DNA from: Acidobacteria bacterium SCN 69-37
Lineage (GTDB): Bacteria; Acidobacteriota; Vicinamibacteria; Vicinamibacterales; SCN-69-37
NCBI GenBank assembly: GCA_001724025.1
Contig: MEDJ01000004.1
Coordinates: forward strand, 1-64,000
Direction of reading: 5' to 3'
Length of the DNA: 64,000 nucleotides
Positions 34,050-44,927 of this stretch are shown piece by piece. The position numbers were made by a program, and so were the translations under genes. A model generated the notes under the pieces. It was not told where the DNA came from. It did not search any database and saw only the letters and a list, made by a program, of their open reading frames with translations. Position 1 is the first letter of the stretch, and every line of letters begins with the position of its first letter.

Positions 34050-35375
34050 TCACCTGGCCTCCGTGCGCTGCTGCGTGTGCACGAACACACCTTTCTTGTT
34101 GCCGACGACGACGTCCGGCCGGCCATCGCCGGTGACGTCGGCCACCCAGACCTGCGTGCCGACGCCGGAGTTGTCGTCGATCAGGTGCGGCACCCAATCC
34201 ACCTTCGATCCCTGCCGCACGCGCTGGAACCAGTACAGGACGGCCGGGGCATTCGGTTCGGGATCACCGTCGCGGCCGTGCGCCCAGAAGCGCTTGCCCG
34301 TCACGATGTCACGCAGGCCATCGCCGTCGATATCGACGAACGCCAGAGCGTGCGGCTGCGAGAACGCGACGCCATGCGGCATCTCGTTCGCGCGTGCGCC
34401 CATGATCAGGTGGCGCCGGAACGCGATCGTCCCGCCCTCGCGCACCTGCTCGTGCCAGGCCAGGCCCCACTCGTGCGCGTTCAGGCTGCCGATGACATCG
34501 TTCAGGCCATCACCGTTCACGTCATCGACGAAGAACTGCGCGCCGGGTCCGAATTCGGCCGCGTGGCGCGTCCAGACCGGGTGGCCGTCGAGCGACGGCG
34601 GCTGCTCCCACCAGCCGTCGGCCTCGATCACGTCGAGGCGGCCGTCGCCGTTCACGTCGCCCACGCCGAGCCCGTGCGTGTACTGCCCCCACGTGCCCTT
34701 CGGTGAGATCGGATGGAACGTCCACGGTGCCGTGGGATCATCGGGCGCCCGCTCCATGTAGCCGAAGAAGCTGTCCGAGTTGCAGACGATCTCGGGCCGG
34801 CCATCGCCCGTGATGTCGACGAACGCGGGCGACTCGTTTGCCACCTGCTCGTGCAGCAGGTGCCGCGTCCAGTGCCGATCGTCGCCGGTGCCGCCGGGAT
34901 TCTCGTACCAGTGCGTGGCACGACCCGGGTGGCCGACGATCACGACATCGGTCCAGCCATCGCGATCGAGGTCGTCGGTGAAGGCGAGGAAATTCTCGGA
35001 GTAGGTGTTGCGCGTGCCGAGCCCGCCCTCGAATCCCGGAATCGTCTCGGTCGTGCCGTCGGCACGCGTGCGCTGGAACGTCTCGGTGGCGGGCATGAAC
35101 TCGTGCCGCCGCGTGAACGCCGGGCCTTCGTACCAGAACGGGCCGGAGATCAGGTCCTGGGCGCCGTCGCGATTGATGTCGGCCACCGTGGCACCTTCGG
35201 CCCAGAAGTGATCGTCGAGCTGGCGCGTCTCGAAGCGCACCGGCGTGTCTGCCTGGACCCGCGATGCGGGCTCGACCCGCGCGCTGACGCCTATCGTCCA
35301 GACTGCGCACGCGGCCGGCAGCGCGAGGACGACGATGGCCTGGCGGACACGACGGACCGGACGTGGGGCTCCCAT
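34050..35375 (-). CDS. Exported VCBS/FG-GAP repeat protein
   Basis: A 441-aa protein with a signal segment (RQAIVVLALPAACAVWTIGVSA) and five or more repeats with Ca2+-binding cores such as DINRDGAQD, DLDRDGWTD, DITGDGRPE, DVNGDGRLD, DVNGDGLND, DIDGDGLRD and DVTGDGRPD. These build a beta-propeller. The proteins bind ligands or surfaces; no catalytic centre is evident. The ATG at 35375 follows AGGAGG at 6 bp, which decides the start. It sits between two polytopic GT39-like genes on the same strand. Confidence 0.87.
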   Translation of the reverse strand: MGAPRPVRRVRQAIVVLALPAACAVWTIGVSARVEPASRVQADTPVRFETRQLDDHFWAEGATVADINRDGAQDLISGPFWYEGPAFTRRHEFMPATETFQRTRADGTTETIPGFEGGLGTRNTYSENFLAFTDDLDRDGWTDVVIVGHPGRATHWYENPGGTGDDRHWTRHLLHEQVANESPAFVDITGDGRPEIVCNSDSFFGYMERAPDDPTAPWTFHPISPKGTWGQYTHGLGVGDVNGDGRLDVIEADGWWEQPPSLDGHPVWTRHAAEFGPGAQFFVDDVNGDGLNDVIGSLNAHEWGLAWHEQVREGGTIAFRRHLIMGARANEMPHGVAFSQPHALAFVDIDGDGLRDIVTGKRFWAHGRDGDPEPNAPAVLYWFQRVRQGSKVDWVPHLIDDNSGVGTQVWVADVTGDGRPDVVVGNKKGVFVHTQQRTEAR

Positions 35376-35445
35376 GAGCAACCTCCTGCCGAACATCCCG
35401 GGTGTGCCGCGTATGGTAGCAGGCCGCACGCCCGCAGGCGCGCGG

Positions 35446-37086
35446 TCACGGCAGCGTCGACGACGCGTCGAACTGGATCGGTGGCAGCCGCACCGGGGCC
35501 ACGCTTCGTGTGTCCTCGTACGTGTCGCGCACCGTGACGACGGGGATCAATGGATCCCGCGGCTCGCTCAGGTCGTAGAGAAAGACCTCCGAGGTCCCGA
35601 TGTAGTGCAGCAGCGGCGGGTCGTCGAGCCGCTCGACCAGGCGCCGGCCCGCGAAGCGCTCGCGCAGCAGCGGCACCTCCCAGTCGTCGACGAGCAGGTA
35701 CGATCGAATGCCCCGCGCCGACAGCCAGTCGACGGATCGATCGATCCACGGGTCGGCCATCGTGTCGTACCGCACCGACAGCCGGCCGCCGTAGTACCGC
35801 ACGCTGCCGCTGTGCTGCATGGCATACACGACGCTCGCCCTGCCGATCGTCCGACGGACCTCACGCGCGACGGTGACGTAGCGCCGCTCGTTCTTCCACA
35901 GATCGAAGACGTGCCTGTCGGCGGCCACCGCGACCTGCCACACGCCCAGCGCGATGATCGCTCCGCCCATCACGATTGCGGCAGGCCGACCGCCCCGTCG
36001 CGCGATCGCCAATGCGGCCGCCGCCACGCCAGCCATCAGGAACGGCCACGACGGCAGCAGGAAGCGCAGGTACCACCACGCGTCGAACACGAGATAGCAC
36101 CAGTAGAAGATCCACAGCGCCGCGACGAAGAGACCGATGACGATGAACGCCAGTCGCTCGCGCGCCGCGGGCCACAGCCAGCGCAACGGCAGGACCAGCG
36201 CCAGCATTCCGAACAGGACGACGGGCGTGTGCGACTCGACGAGCCACCGGAGGTAGAGCGCGGCGTTCGGCGCCACGTGCTCGACAGCAAACGCACCGGT
36301 CATCGATCCGTAGCCGGTCGTGAGCGGCGATCCGTTCACGACCGTGAAGAACGTCGCGATGGCCGCACCGCCGGCGGCCACGCCGGCACTGAACAGCGCG
36401 CCCTGCACCCTGGCCTCGCGCCGCACCGCCATGCGACCAGTCAGCGCCGGGACCAGATACCAGAGCGCGGGGACGGCCGCGAGGGGTGCGAGATTCGGCC
36501 GGATCAGGATCGCCATCCCGATCGCACCGCCCGCCAGCGTCGCCCGGCGCCGCTGGCGTTCCAGCAGGCAGGCGAACGCCACGGCCCATGCCGCCGCCAC
36601 GGGCACGTCGCTCATCGGCGCCACGAGCATGAACAGGAACGCCGGACTCGTGGCCACCAGCCACGCGGCCACGATCCCGCCCGCCGGGGAAATCAGCCGA
36701 CGGGCAATCGACGCCGTGGCAAGCACGAACATCGCCCCGGCCAGCGGCACCACCCAGAACACCGCCTCCTGACCACCGACGACCCTGGCCAGCGCGAACA
36801 ACATCGGCAGGCCCGGGGGATAGATGGGCACGATCGTCCAGGGCTCCTCCCCGAGGCTGCTCGGCCTGTAGCCCAGCGGCGAGAACGTCCACGACGCCGC
36901 GGGCCACGGCACCGCCGCGGCCCACGGTTGCTCGATCCGGACGTGCCCGTGGATCAGCGTGTCCGCCTGCGCCAGGTACCCGTGCGCATCTGCACCGCTG
37001 GCGGCCGTGGTGGCGTACACGATGCCCGTGATGCCGATCGTGCCGGCGAGGATCAGGGGAAGCCCCCGAACGAGGAGATCTTTCAT
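35446..37086 (-). CDS. GT39-like polytopic glycosyltransferase
   Basis: A 546-aa protein with an N-terminal helix, an early soluble loop ([17 protein letters not shown], including an acidic residue where the GT-C catalytic Asp is expected), about ten more helices and a soluble C-terminal region of roughly 150 residues ([16 protein letters not shown] to the end). Such enzymes transfer sugars from polyprenyl-phosphate donors on the periplasmic side. Acceptor unknown. It is divergent from the lolD-like gene. Confidence 0.75.
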   Translation of the reverse strand: MKDLLVRGLPLILAGTIGITGIVYATTAASGADAHGYLAQADTLIHGHVRIEQPWAAAVPWPAASWTFSPLGYRPSSLGEEPWTIVPIYPPGLPMLFALARVVGGQEAVFWVVPLAGAMFVLATASIARRLISPAGGIVAAWLVATSPAFLFMLVAPMSDVPVAAAWAVAFACLLERQRRRATLAGGAIGMAILIRPNLAPLAAVPALWYLVPALTGRMAVRREARVQGALFSAGVAAGGAAIATFFTVVNGSPLTTGYGSMTGAFAVEHVAPNAALYLRWLVESHTPVVLFGMLALVLPLRWLWPAARERLAFIVIGLFVAALWIFYWCYLVFDAWWYLRFLLPSWPFLMAGVAAAALAIARRGGRPAAIVMGGAIIALGVWQVAVAADRHVFDLWKNERRYVTVAREVRRTIGRASVVYAMQHSGSVRYYGGRLSVRYDTMADPWIDRSVDWLSARGIRSYLLVDDWEVPLLRERFAGRRLVERLDDPPLLHYIGTSEVFLYDLSEPRDPLIPVVTVRDTYEDTRSVAPVRLPPIQFDASSTLP

Positions 37087-37250
37087 GCGTCGGCGAACGG
37101 GAGCGCAGGAGTCCTGTGCAAGACGGGCGCCGGCCCGCGGGGGCGCGGAACGCACGCCGCCTCCGCGCGAGACGGCCGACAGAGGTCTCGCGGCCTGCTC
37201 CTTCCTACATCTCGCGTGCAGAGAATGACCTGTCGTCGTACGATCGGGCG

Positions 37251-37943
37251 ATGGCACTCGTCGTGGCCGACGGCCTGTCGAAGCGCTACGCTGCCGGCGA
37301 GGCGCCCGTCGAGGCGCTGCGGTCGGTTTCGTTCACCGTCGCCCCCGGCGATTTCGTCGCCTTGATGGGCCCCTCGGGCTGCGGCAAGTCGACGCTGCTC
37401 CACCTCTGCGGGGCCATGGATCGCCCCACCGCCGGACGCATCCTGCTCGATGGCCACGATCTCGCCACGCTCGACGACGCGGCGCGTACGCGGCTGCGAC
37501 GCGATCGGATCGGCTTCGTCTTCCAGGCCTTCAACCTGCTGTCCACGCTGACGCTTGCCGACAACATCGCCCTGCCCTGCCTGCTGGCCCGCCGGCCCGC
37601 GCGCGAGACCGACGCCCGCGTGCGCGCGCTGGCCACCCGCGTCGGGATCGCCCATCGCCTGTCGCACTATCCCTCGCAGGTCTCCGGCGGCGAGATGCAG
37701 CGGGCCGCGATCGCCCGCGCGCTCGTCCACGAACCGTCGCTGCTCATCGCCGACGAACCGACAGGCAACCTCGATTCGGCCAGCGGCGCCACGATCGTCT
37801 CGCTGCTGTCCGACCTGAACCGCGATCTCGGCGTCACGATCCTGCTGGCCACGCACGCGACCGACGTGGCCGCGGCGGCCGGGCGCCTCCTGCGCATGCG
37901 CGATGGCCAGCTGATCGACGACACGGTGACGCGGTCCGCATGA
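37251..37943 (+). CDS. LolD/MacB-type ABC ATP-binding protein
   Basis: A 230-aa ATPase with Walker [12 protein letters not shown]-loop [12 protein letters not shown], signature [16 protein letters not shown], Walker [13 protein letters not shown] and H-loop ATHATD; the GEMQR and TGNLD forms are typical of the MacB/LolD/FtsE class. It powers the FtsX-fold permease encoded next, with ATGA overlap. ATG 37251 follows GGGCG weakly. Confidence 0.92.
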   Translation: MALVVADGLSKRYAAGEAPVEALRSVSFTVAPGDFVALMGPSGCGKSTLLHLCGAMDRPTAGRILLDGHDLATLDDAARTRLRRDRIGFVFQAFNLLSTLTLADNIALPCLLARRPARETDARVRALATRVGIAHRLSHYPSQVSGGEMQRAAIARALVHEPSLLIADEPTGNLDSASGATIVSLLSDLNRDLGVTILLATHATDVAAAAGRLLRMRDGQLIDDTVTRSA

Positions 37944-40522
37944 CGCGCCTGTTCCTTGCCTTCGTCCTCCGAACGCTCGCAACCGAGCGCCTCCGGACCG
38001 CGACCACCATCGTCGGGGTCGCGCTGGGCGTGGCCGTCATTCTCGCCATCCAGCTGGCCAACGCCAGTGCGGTGCGAGGATTCGAGACGGCGCTCGACGC
38101 GATGAGCGGCCGGACGTCGATCGAGATCGTCGGCGCGGGGGCCGGTCTCGACGAAATGCAGGTGCCCGCCCTCGGCTGGCTGCGGGCGTTCGGGGTCGTT
38201 TCACCCGTCATCGAGGGCGAGATGGCCGCGGTCTTCCCCGACGGTCGCGCAGAGGCCATGCGCGTCCTCGGCGTCGATGTCCTGCGCGACACGTCGATCC
38301 GCGACTACCGGGTGGTGGCCGACGCCGGCGGCACGCCCACGGCCGAAGCATCCGTCGCGCGCCTGCTCGAACTGCTGACCAGCCCGCGGGCCGTCGTCAT
38401 TGCCGCCACGTTCGCGGATCGCCACGGCCTCCGGCCCGGCGACGCGCTGCGGCTCGCGAGCGGCGATCGCGTCGTGCCATTCACCGTGACTGCCATCCTC
38501 GCCGACGAGGGACCGGCACGCGTGCTCGACGGCAACTTCGTGCTGATGGACATTGCGGCGGCTCAGCTGGCGTTCGATCGACTCGGCCGCCTCGATCGCC
38601 TCGACGTGCGGCTGGCGGACGGCATCGAGGTGAGCGACGCGCTGGCGGCCATCACCGCGCGACTGCCCGCGGGATTCGAGGCCCAGCGGCCCGCGCGGCG
38701 CGGCGAGCAGGTCGAACGCATGCTGGCCGCCTTCCACATGAACCTCACGGCGCTGTCGTGGATCGCGCTGGTGGTCGGCCTGTTCCTCGTCTACAACACG
38801 GTGACGACCTCGGTGGTCGCACGACGCCGCGAGATCGGCGTGCTGCGCGCGGTGGGCGCAACCCGGACGCAGGTAGTCGCCCTGTTCCTGGGCGAGGCGA
38901 TGGTCTTCGGCGTGGCCGGTGCGGCGCTCGGCATCGGGCTCGCACGCGTGCTCGCCGACGCCGCGATCGCGCTGACGTCGTCGACGGTGAGCACGCTGTA
39001 TGTCGCCACGGCCGCTGTCGCGCCAGCCATCGGCGGCTGGCACCTCGCGCTGGCCGCCGGCATCGGTGTGCCGCTCTCGCTCGTCGCCGCAGCCATTCCG
39101 GCGCGCGAAGCCGCGCGCGTGCCGCCGACAGCGGCCATCGGCGGGGCCGACAGAATCGCCCCGCGTGCGGCCGCCACCTGGCGATCCCTTGCCTGGTCCG
39201 CCGCCCTGCTCGCCCTGGCCGGCTGGCTGTCGACGCGCGGCCCCGTCGGCCGCGTGCCCGTGTTCGGCTACCTGGCGGCGCTCGCGATCGTCGCCGGCGC
39301 GGCGCGGCTGGTACCGGCCGTGATGCGCGGGCTTGCGCGCGTCTCGCGGACCCCGCTGCGACGAGGCTTCGGCGTCGAGGGGCTGCTCGCTCACGCGAAC
39401 CTGTCCACCGCCATCCCGCGAGCATCCATCTCGATCGCGGCCCTGGCCGTGGCCCTGTCGATGCTCGTCGCGATCGCGGTGATGATCGGCAGCTTCCGCG
39501 AGACCGTGCGCTACTGGGTCGGCCAGACGCTGCAGGCCGACCTGTTCGTGAGTCCCGGCGTGCGCGCGGTCCCGGGTACCGAACAAACGCTCTCGCCCGA
39601 CGTCACGGCCGCCATCGCCGCGCATCCCGACGTGGTGGCCACCGACACGTTCCGCAACATGGACATCACGTACGCCGGTGAACGCGTGGTGCTGGGCTCC
39701 GGCACGTTCACCGTGGTCGCCGCGCACGGCTCGTTGCTGTTCAAGAGTCCCGCCGATGGCCTGGCCGCACTGCGGGCCGCCATCGGACGCGACGCGGTGA
39801 TCGTGTCCGAAGCCTTCTCGACGAAATTCCACGTCCATCCGGGCGACACCATCACGCTCGACACCCCGGCCGGACCGCGCCCTTTTGCCGTGACGGCCGT
39901 CTATTACGACTATGCGACGGAGCGCGGCGTGATCATGATGGACCGCGCCACGTTCACGCGTCACTTCGGCGACCTGGCGCCGACCGGGCTCTCGGCCTAC
40001 GTCCGGCCCGGGGCCGATCCGGAGACCACGCGTCGCGCCATCCTCGCGGATCTGCCCGAGGCGCGACGCATCTTCATCTACACGAACCGCAGCCTGCGCG
40101 ACGAGATTCTCCGCATCTTCGACAGCACCTTTGCCATCACCTACGCCCTCGAGCTGATCGCCATCGTCGTCGCCATGCTGGGCGTGGCGGCCACGCTGCT
40201 GACGCTGGCGATCGAACGCCGCCGCGATCTGTGGCTGCTGCGCCTCGTGGGCGCCGAGCCGCGCCAGGTCCGACGCATGGTGGTGATCGAGGCCGCGTTG
40301 ATGGGCGCCGTGAGTCAGGCCATCGGCCTCGTCATGGGCCTGGCCCTGTCGCTGATCCTGATCTATGTCATCAACGTGCAGAGTTTCGGCTGGACCATCC
40401 AGTTTCACCTGCCGTGGCTGTTCCTCGCGCAGGCCAGTCTCGCCGTGATCGTCGCCACGGCCCTGGCCGGCACCTATCCCGCGCGCCTGGCCGCCGCCGG
40501 ACGCGACGACGGGTCTGTCTGA
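37940..40522 (+). CDS. FtsX-fold ABC transporter permease, duplicated type
   Basis: An 860-aa protein with an N-terminal helix, a large periplasmic region, three helices of a first FtsX domain ([32 protein letters not shown]), a middle helical part, a second periplasmic region and a second FtsX domain ([34 protein letters not shown]). This duplicated form is used for export or extraction of lipids and lipoproteins. The downstream AttH/CrtC-like protein is a known partner type. Confidence 0.9.
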   Translation: MTRLFLAFVLRTLATERLRTATTIVGVALGVAVILAIQLANASAVRGFETALDAMSGRTSIEIVGAGAGLDEMQVPALGWLRAFGVVSPVIEGEMAAVFPDGRAEAMRVLGVDVLRDTSIRDYRVVADAGGTPTAEASVARLLELLTSPRAVVIAATFADRHGLRPGDALRLASGDRVVPFTVTAILADEGPARVLDGNFVLMDIAAAQLAFDRLGRLDRLDVRLADGIEVSDALAAITARLPAGFEAQRPARRGEQVERMLAAFHMNLTALSWIALVVGLFLVYNTVTTSVVARRREIGVLRAVGATRTQVVALFLGEAMVFGVAGAALGIGLARVLADAAIALTSSTVSTLYVATAAVAPAIGGWHLALAAGIGVPLSLVAAAIPAREAARVPPTAAIGGADRIAPRAAATWRSLAWSAALLALAGWLSTRGPVGRVPVFGYLAALAIVAGAARLVPAVMRGLARVSRTPLRRGFGVEGLLAHANLSTAIPRASISIAALAVALSMLVAIAVMIGSFRETVRYWVGQTLQADLFVSPGVRAVPGTEQTLSPDVTAAIAAHPDVVATDTFRNMDITYAGERVVLGSGTFTVVAAHGSLLFKSPADGLAALRAAIGRDAVIVSEAFSTKFHVHPGDTITLDTPAGPRPFAVTAVYYDYATERGVIMMDRATFTRHFGDLAPTGLSAYVRPGADPETTRRAILADLPEARRIFIYTNRSLRDEILRIFDSTFAITYALELIAIVVAMLGVAATLLTLAIERRRDLWLLRLVGAEPRQVRRMVVIEAALMGAVSQAIGLVMGLALSLILIYVINVQSFGWTIQFHLPWLFLAQASLAVIVATALAGTYPARLAAAGRDDGSV

Positions 40523-41652
40523 TGATGAGGATCCCGGCGATTCGCTGCTTCGTGATCATGATCGCGGCCCTCGGGATCGTGGCCACGCCGACCGCGCAGG
40601 CGCCGGCATGGCGCGAGGCGCAGCCGGGCTACACGTTCGCGTTCCCCCGCGATCACGCGTCGCACCCCGACTACCGCGTGGAGTGGTGGTACTACACGGG
40701 CAACCTCGACGCGGCCGACGGGCGCCGCTTCGGATACCAGGTCACCTTCTTCCGCGTCGGCATCGATCCCGCGCCCGAGAACCCGTCGCGCTGGGCCGTT
40801 CGCGACATCTACATGACGCACGTGGCGATTGGCGATCCCTCGGGCCGCCGGTATCGCGCCGCCGAACGGATCAACAGAGCCGGTCCCGGCATCGCGGGCG
40901 CGGCCACGGATCGGTATCACGTGTGGAACGACGACTGGAGCGCCAGCCGCGATACCGACGGCCGACACACGATTCACGTCGTCGCTGCCGATCTCGGCGT
41001 CGATCTCCAGATCGACGAGGGCCGGCCACCCACGATCAACGGGTCCGACGGCATCAGCCGCAAGGGCAACGAGCAGGGCAACGCGTCGCACTACTACTCG
41101 CTCACGCGCATGCCCACGCGCGGCACCATCGCGCTCGACGACGAAGAGATCGCGGTGACGGGCGAGAGCTGGATGGATCGCGAGTTCGGCACCAGCTTCC
41201 TGGAAGCGGATCAGGTGGGCTGGGACTGGCTGGCGCTGCAGCTCTCGGATGGCCGCGACCTGATGATCTACCAGCTCCGGCGGCGCGCCGGATCGGCCGA
41301 CGTCCACTCGAGCGGGACGCTGACGGACGCCGACGGCCAGGTGCGGCACCTGTCATCGAGCGACTTCAGCCTCACCCCCACGGGGACGACGTATCGATCG
41401 CCGACCAGCGGTGCGACCTATCCGATCGGCTGGCGCGTAGAGGTCCCGCGCGAGGCGATCGCGCTGACGGTGTCGACGCCGCTGCCCGCCCAGGAGCTCG
41501 ACTTCAGCCGAACAACGGGCGTCGCCTACTGGGAAGGCCTCGTCGACGTGCACGGCACCGGCCGCAACGGTGCGACGATCGGCGGACGCGGCTTCCTGGA
41601 AATGACGGGCTACGCGGGCAGTCTCGGGCGCTTCCTCTCGACACCGCGATGA
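40522..41652 (+). CDS. Exported AttH/CrtC lipocalin-like protein
   Basis: A 376-aa protein with a signal peptide (about residues 1-26) and the PF07143 (CrtC N-terminal lipocalin) pattern: FAFPRDHASHPDYRVEWWYYTGNL, RFGYQVTFFRVG and GESWMDREFGTSFL. It is annotated in relatives as carotenoid 1,2-hydratase, but the AttEFGH-like arrangement (ATPase, duplicated permease, AttH) makes a role in envelope export or lipid handling more likely. ATG overlaps the permease stop by one base (TGATG). Confidence 0.85.
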   Translation: MMRIPAIRCFVIMIAALGIVATPTAQAPAWREAQPGYTFAFPRDHASHPDYRVEWWYYTGNLDAADGRRFGYQVTFFRVGIDPAPENPSRWAVRDIYMTHVAIGDPSGRRYRAAERINRAGPGIAGAATDRYHVWNDDWSASRDTDGRHTIHVVAADLGVDLQIDEGRPPTINGSDGISRKGNEQGNASHYYSLTRMPTRGTIALDDEEIAVTGESWMDREFGTSFLEADQVGWDWLALQLSDGRDLMIYQLRRRAGSADVHSSGTLTDADGQVRHLSSSDFSLTPTGTTYRSPTSGATYPIGWRVEVPREAIALTVSTPLPAQELDFSRTTGVAYWEGLVDVHGTGRNGATIGGRGFLEMTGYAGSLGRFLSTPR

Positions 41653-41686
41653 CGAGACCTGCGCCCGGGCCGGCCGACGATCCTCG

Positions 41687-42760
41687 TCACCGCACGGTGT
41701 TGCCGTTCAGCGTGGCGGTAGCGCCATCGCGGCCCAGAATCCGGCCGTCGACGTCGTTGCCGACGATCTCCACACCCGTGGTGCGCGGGAAGCGATACTC
41801 GATCGCATTGGCGTAGGTACCGGCCAGCGTCACCGTGTTCTGTTCGACGCGCGTGCCTGGCGAATCGGCCACCAGGATCGCGACGTCGGTTCCCCGCAGG
41901 CCCGGACGCCGCGTCATCGTGTTGCGCACGATCGATCCGCCACGATGATCGGTCAGCGCTCCGTTGCTGACCGGAGCCTCGGCCGTCTTGCCCGGCCCGA
42001 GACCGAAGGCCACCTCCCGCGCATTGTCGACGAACGTGTTCGCCTCCACGATCGTGTCGGCCGATCCGTTCCACGTCAGGATGGCCGGCCCGGCCAGCGA
42101 TCCGTCGGCCACGCGGAAGTTGCGGAAGGTATTGCGGCGAATCACCCAGCCGCGGCCGAAGTGGACGTCCACGCCGTTGGTGTAGCTGTCGGGCGCCGCG
42201 TCGGTGTACTCGAAGAGCGAGTCCTCGACCACGCCGTCGTTCACGCCGCAGCCATCGGGGCCCGGGTTGGCCTTGACGAACTGATCGCCGATATCGCGCA
42301 GCACGACGTGATGGATGACGGGTGCCTGCGCGCGGCAGTTGAGGATGACGCCGTGATCGGACGCGCCCTCGATCGTGAGGTCGCGCACCTGGAAGCCATG
42401 CACGTCGTTCACCCAGAACCCGAAACGGCCGCCGCGGATGACGACGTCCGCGGGCGAGCCGCTGGCGCCGACGATCGCGACACGCGCGATCGACTCCGGC
42501 ACGAAGAACGCCTCGCCGGGCACGACGTACGTGCCGGCCGCCAGCTCGATGGTGCGATCCGACCGGAGTTCGCGGAGAGCGGCCTGCAGTTCGGCCGCCG
42601 ACGAGACGCGCACACGATCACCCGGCACCGGCGGCGGATCGGGCCGTTCGGCAGGCGGCGGCGTGGACGGCGTGGACGGTGCCGGCGGCGACTGGCCGCA
42701 GGCCGCCAGACAGACAGCCACGATCAGCGCGGCGCCCCGTGCCCACGCGCCCACCCTCAC
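41687..42760 (-). CDS. Right-handed beta-helix lipoprotein
   Basis: From the GTG at 42760 the 357-aa protein has a leader with lipobox (CLAAC, Cys21), a Pro-rich tether, and repeated strands typical of a parallel beta-helix: ELAAGTYVV, VIRGGRFGFWV, DLTIEGASDHGVIL, VVLRDIGDQFVK, WVIRRNTFRNF, TIVEANTFVDN, SIVRNTMTRR and RVEQNTVTLAG. Pectate-lyase-like or CASH-domain proteins share this fold; catalytic residues cannot be assigned. An ATG at 42814 is an alternative start that would move the lipobox inward. Confidence 0.8.
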   Translation of the reverse strand: MRVGAWARGAALIVAVCLAACGQSPPAPSTPSTPPPAERPDPPPVPGDRVRVSSAAELQAALRELRSDRTIELAAGTYVVPGEAFFVPESIARVAIVGASGSPADVVIRGGRFGFWVNDVHGFQVRDLTIEGASDHGVILNCRAQAPVIHHVVLRDIGDQFVKANPGPDGCGVNDGVVEDSLFEYTDAAPDSYTNGVDVHFGRGWVIRRNTFRNFRVADGSLAGPAILTWNGSADTIVEANTFVDNAREVAFGLGPGKTAEAPVSNGALTDHRGGSIVRNTMTRRPGLRGTDVAILVADSPGTRVEQNTVTLAGTYANAIEYRFPRTTGVEIVGNDVDGRILGRDGATATLNGNTVR

Positions 42761-42888
42761 GCCCGCCCCTTCCCGTCGGTGCCCGTTCTCACGCCCGCCA
42801 TCGTCGTCCGGCATCTTTCCACGAATCGCAGACGCGGGCCACAGGCACGGCGATCGGGCAGCGGGCGGCGGGCGGCGGGCGGCCCGGC

Positions 42889-43878
42889 CTACGTCGACGA
42901 CGTGTCGGTGGAGGCCTCCGCCTCGCGGGGGGCCGGCACGATGAGCGAGGCGGCGACCGATCCCGCCAGGAGCGCGGCAATGATGCCGAGCGACCAGCCG
43001 ATCGGAAACTTGCCCCCGAAGGCGTCGTTGAGCCACAGCATCTTCAGGCCGACGAACACCAGGATCAGCGCCAGCCCGTAGTGCAGCAGGTGGAAGCGCG
43101 TGATGGCATTCGCCAGCATGAAGTACATCGCCCGCAGGCCGAGGATCGCGCAGACGTTCGACGTGAAAACGAGGAACGGCTCGTTCGTCAGCGCGAAGAT
43201 GGCCGGCACCGAGTCGACGGCGAAGATGATGTCGGACATCTCGAGGAACAGCAGCGCCACCAGCAGCGGCGTCGCGTGCCAGCGGCCGCCGATCCGGACG
43301 AGGAAGGACTGCCCGTGCATCGCGGGCGTCACCGGCACGAACCGGGTGAACAGCCGCACGATCGGGTTGTGCCCGGGATCGACCTGCGCCTGCGGCTTGA
43401 CCATCATCTTCACGCCGGAGACGACGAGCACCACGCCGAACAGGACGACCACGGCCGCGTACTGCATCAGCACCGACCCCAGTGCGATGAACAGGCCGCG
43501 GAACACGAGCGCGCCGATGATGCCGTAGAAGAGGATCCGGTGCTGGTACTGCAGCGGCACCGCGAAGTAGCTGAAGACGAGGACGAACACGAAGATGTTG
43601 TCGACGGCCAGCGACTTCTCGACGAGATAGCCCGTCAGGAACTCGAGCCCGATCTGCCGGGCCACGTCGGGCGGAAACTGCCCCAGCGCATACCGATAGA
43701 GCGCGTAGTTGAAGATCAGCGCCAGCGCCACCCAGACGGCCGACCAGGCCACCGACTCGCGGAACGAGACGACGTGCGCACGGCGGTGGAAGACGCCGAG
43801 GTCGAGCGCGAGCACGGCGAGCACGCCGGCCACGAAGGCGAGATACCAGGTCCAGTAGTCAGCAAATGGGAACAGCAT
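42889..43878 (-). CDS. TerC family membrane protein (Alx-like)
   Basis: A 329-aa protein with about nine helices and the TerC motifs FLTGYLVEKSLAVDNIFVF and LEMSDIIFAVDSVPAIFA, whose acidic residues lie in the membrane and bind divalent cations in Mn exporters of this family. A cytosolic loop carries GRWHATPL. Metal efflux (Mn2+ or similar) or tellurite-linked function is a family inference. It is divergent from an NhaR-type regulator across 104 bp; no yybP-ykoY-like leader was recognised. Confidence 0.9.
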   Translation of the reverse strand: MLFPFADYWTWYLAFVAGVLAVLALDLGVFHRRAHVVSFRESVAWSAVWVALALIFNYALYRYALGQFPPDVARQIGLEFLTGYLVEKSLAVDNIFVFVLVFSYFAVPLQYQHRILFYGIIGALVFRGLFIALGSVLMQYAAVVVLFGVVLVVSGVKMMVKPQAQVDPGHNPIVRLFTRFVPVTPAMHGQSFLVRIGGRWHATPLLVALLFLEMSDIIFAVDSVPAIFALTNEPFLVFTSNVCAILGLRAMYFMLANAITRFHLLHYGLALILVFVGLKMLWLNDAFGGKFPIGWSLGIIAALLAGSVAASLIVPAPREAEASTDTSST

Positions 43879-43982
43879 GGTGGTCCATCCGAGTCACCGG
43901 CGAGTCTACGAACGGACCTGACCCATAGACAATGACGAATATCAACGGTAATAGTTAGAGAAAGGCTTAGCACCGAACGACA

Positions 43983-44897
43983 GTGGACTGGCTCAACTAC
44001 CATCACCTCTTCTACTTCTGGACGGTCGTCCGCGAGGGCAGCATCGTCAAAGCCGCCGAGTCGCTGCGCCTTTCGCAGCCGACGATCAGCAGCCAGATCC
44101 GCGCCCTCGAGGGCCGGCTCGGCCAGCCGCTGTTCACGCGCGTCGGCCGGCGGCTGGTCCCGACCGAGACCGGTCAGGTCGTCTTCCGCTACGCCGACGA
44201 GATCTTCACGATCGGCAGGGAACTCGTGGCCACTGTCGAGGGTGGTGGCCCCGGGCGGCCGCGGCGGTTCGTCGTCGGGGTGACGGACGTGATGAGCAAG
44301 CTCATCGCCTATCGCCTGATCACCCCGGCCCTGCGACTCCCCGATCCCATCCGCGTCGTCTGCCGCGAGAACAGCGTGGAACGCCTGCTGGCGGCGCTGG
44401 CCATCCACGAGGTCGATCTCGTCCTGTCCGACACGCCGGTGCCGCCGACCGTCCGCGTGCAGGCCTACAGCCACCTGCTGGGGGAATCCGAGGTGGGATT
44501 CTTCGCCGCTCCGGCCCTGGCGGCGCAGCTCCGCCGACGCTTCCCCGCCTCGCTCACCGGCGCACCGGTGCTGTGGCCCGGAGAAGGCACGGTGCTGCGC
44601 CGGCAGCTCGACGAGTGGGTCCAGCGCGAGCGGCTGAGCCCCACGATCATCGGCGAGTTCGCCGATTCGGCGTTGATCACGGTGTTCGGCGAACACGCGG
44701 CGGGCGCGTTTGCCGCGCCCACGGTGCTCGCGGCGGACCTGCGACGCGCACATGGCGTGGTCAGCATCGGCCGCGTGGCCGGCGTGCGGGAGCGCTTTTA
44801 CGCGATTTCGCCGGAGCGGCGCATCACGCACCCGGCGGTGGTGGCCATCGCGAGCCAGGCGCGGACCGAGACCTTCACCCCCGCGGCACCGCCCTGA
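43983..44897 (+). CDS. nhaR: LysR-family regulator, NhaR type
   Basis: A 304-aa LysR regulator: HTH in residues 1-60 (MDWLNYHHLFYFWTVVREGS, AAESLRLSQPTISSQIRALE) and an effector domain with FADSALITVFGEHAAGAFAAP, characteristic of NhaR. NhaR activates Na+/H+ antiporter genes in enterics; here it is divergent from terC, so ion or metal-stress control of that gene is likely. The GTG start has only weak ribosome signals; the AT-rich 43918-43975 region presumably holds both promoters and the binding site. Confidence 0.85.
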   Translation: MDWLNYHHLFYFWTVVREGSIVKAAESLRLSQPTISSQIRALEGRLGQPLFTRVGRRLVPTETGQVVFRYADEIFTIGRELVATVEGGGPGRPRRFVVGVTDVMSKLIAYRLITPALRLPDPIRVVCRENSVERLLAALAIHEVDLVLSDTPVPPTVRVQAYSHLLGESEVGFFAAPALAAQLRRRFPASLTGAPVLWPGEGTVLRRQLDEWVQRERLSPTIIGEFADSALITVFGEHAAGAFAAPTVLAADLRRAHGVVSIGRVAGVRERFYAISPERRITHPAVVAIASQARTETFTPAAPP

Positions 44898-44927
44898 CGA
44901 CCGCCTCCAGCCGGGCCGGCTCGGCGC

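Noticed and set aside
38201-40408. 735-codon open frame antisense to the FtsX permease gene
   Set aside because: It is the GC-rich codon shadow of a gene with clear FtsX domains; the protein is His/Arg/Asp-rich without any domain.
43879-43982. Possible yybP-ykoY (Mn2+) riboswitch upstream of terC
   Set aside because: The leader is only about 100 bp, and no pair of conserved loop motifs could be recognised.
44909-44921. AGCCGGGCCGGCT palindrome between nhaR and the MATE gene as a terminator
   Set aside because: It has no room for a loop and no T-run; likely chance in GC-rich DNA.
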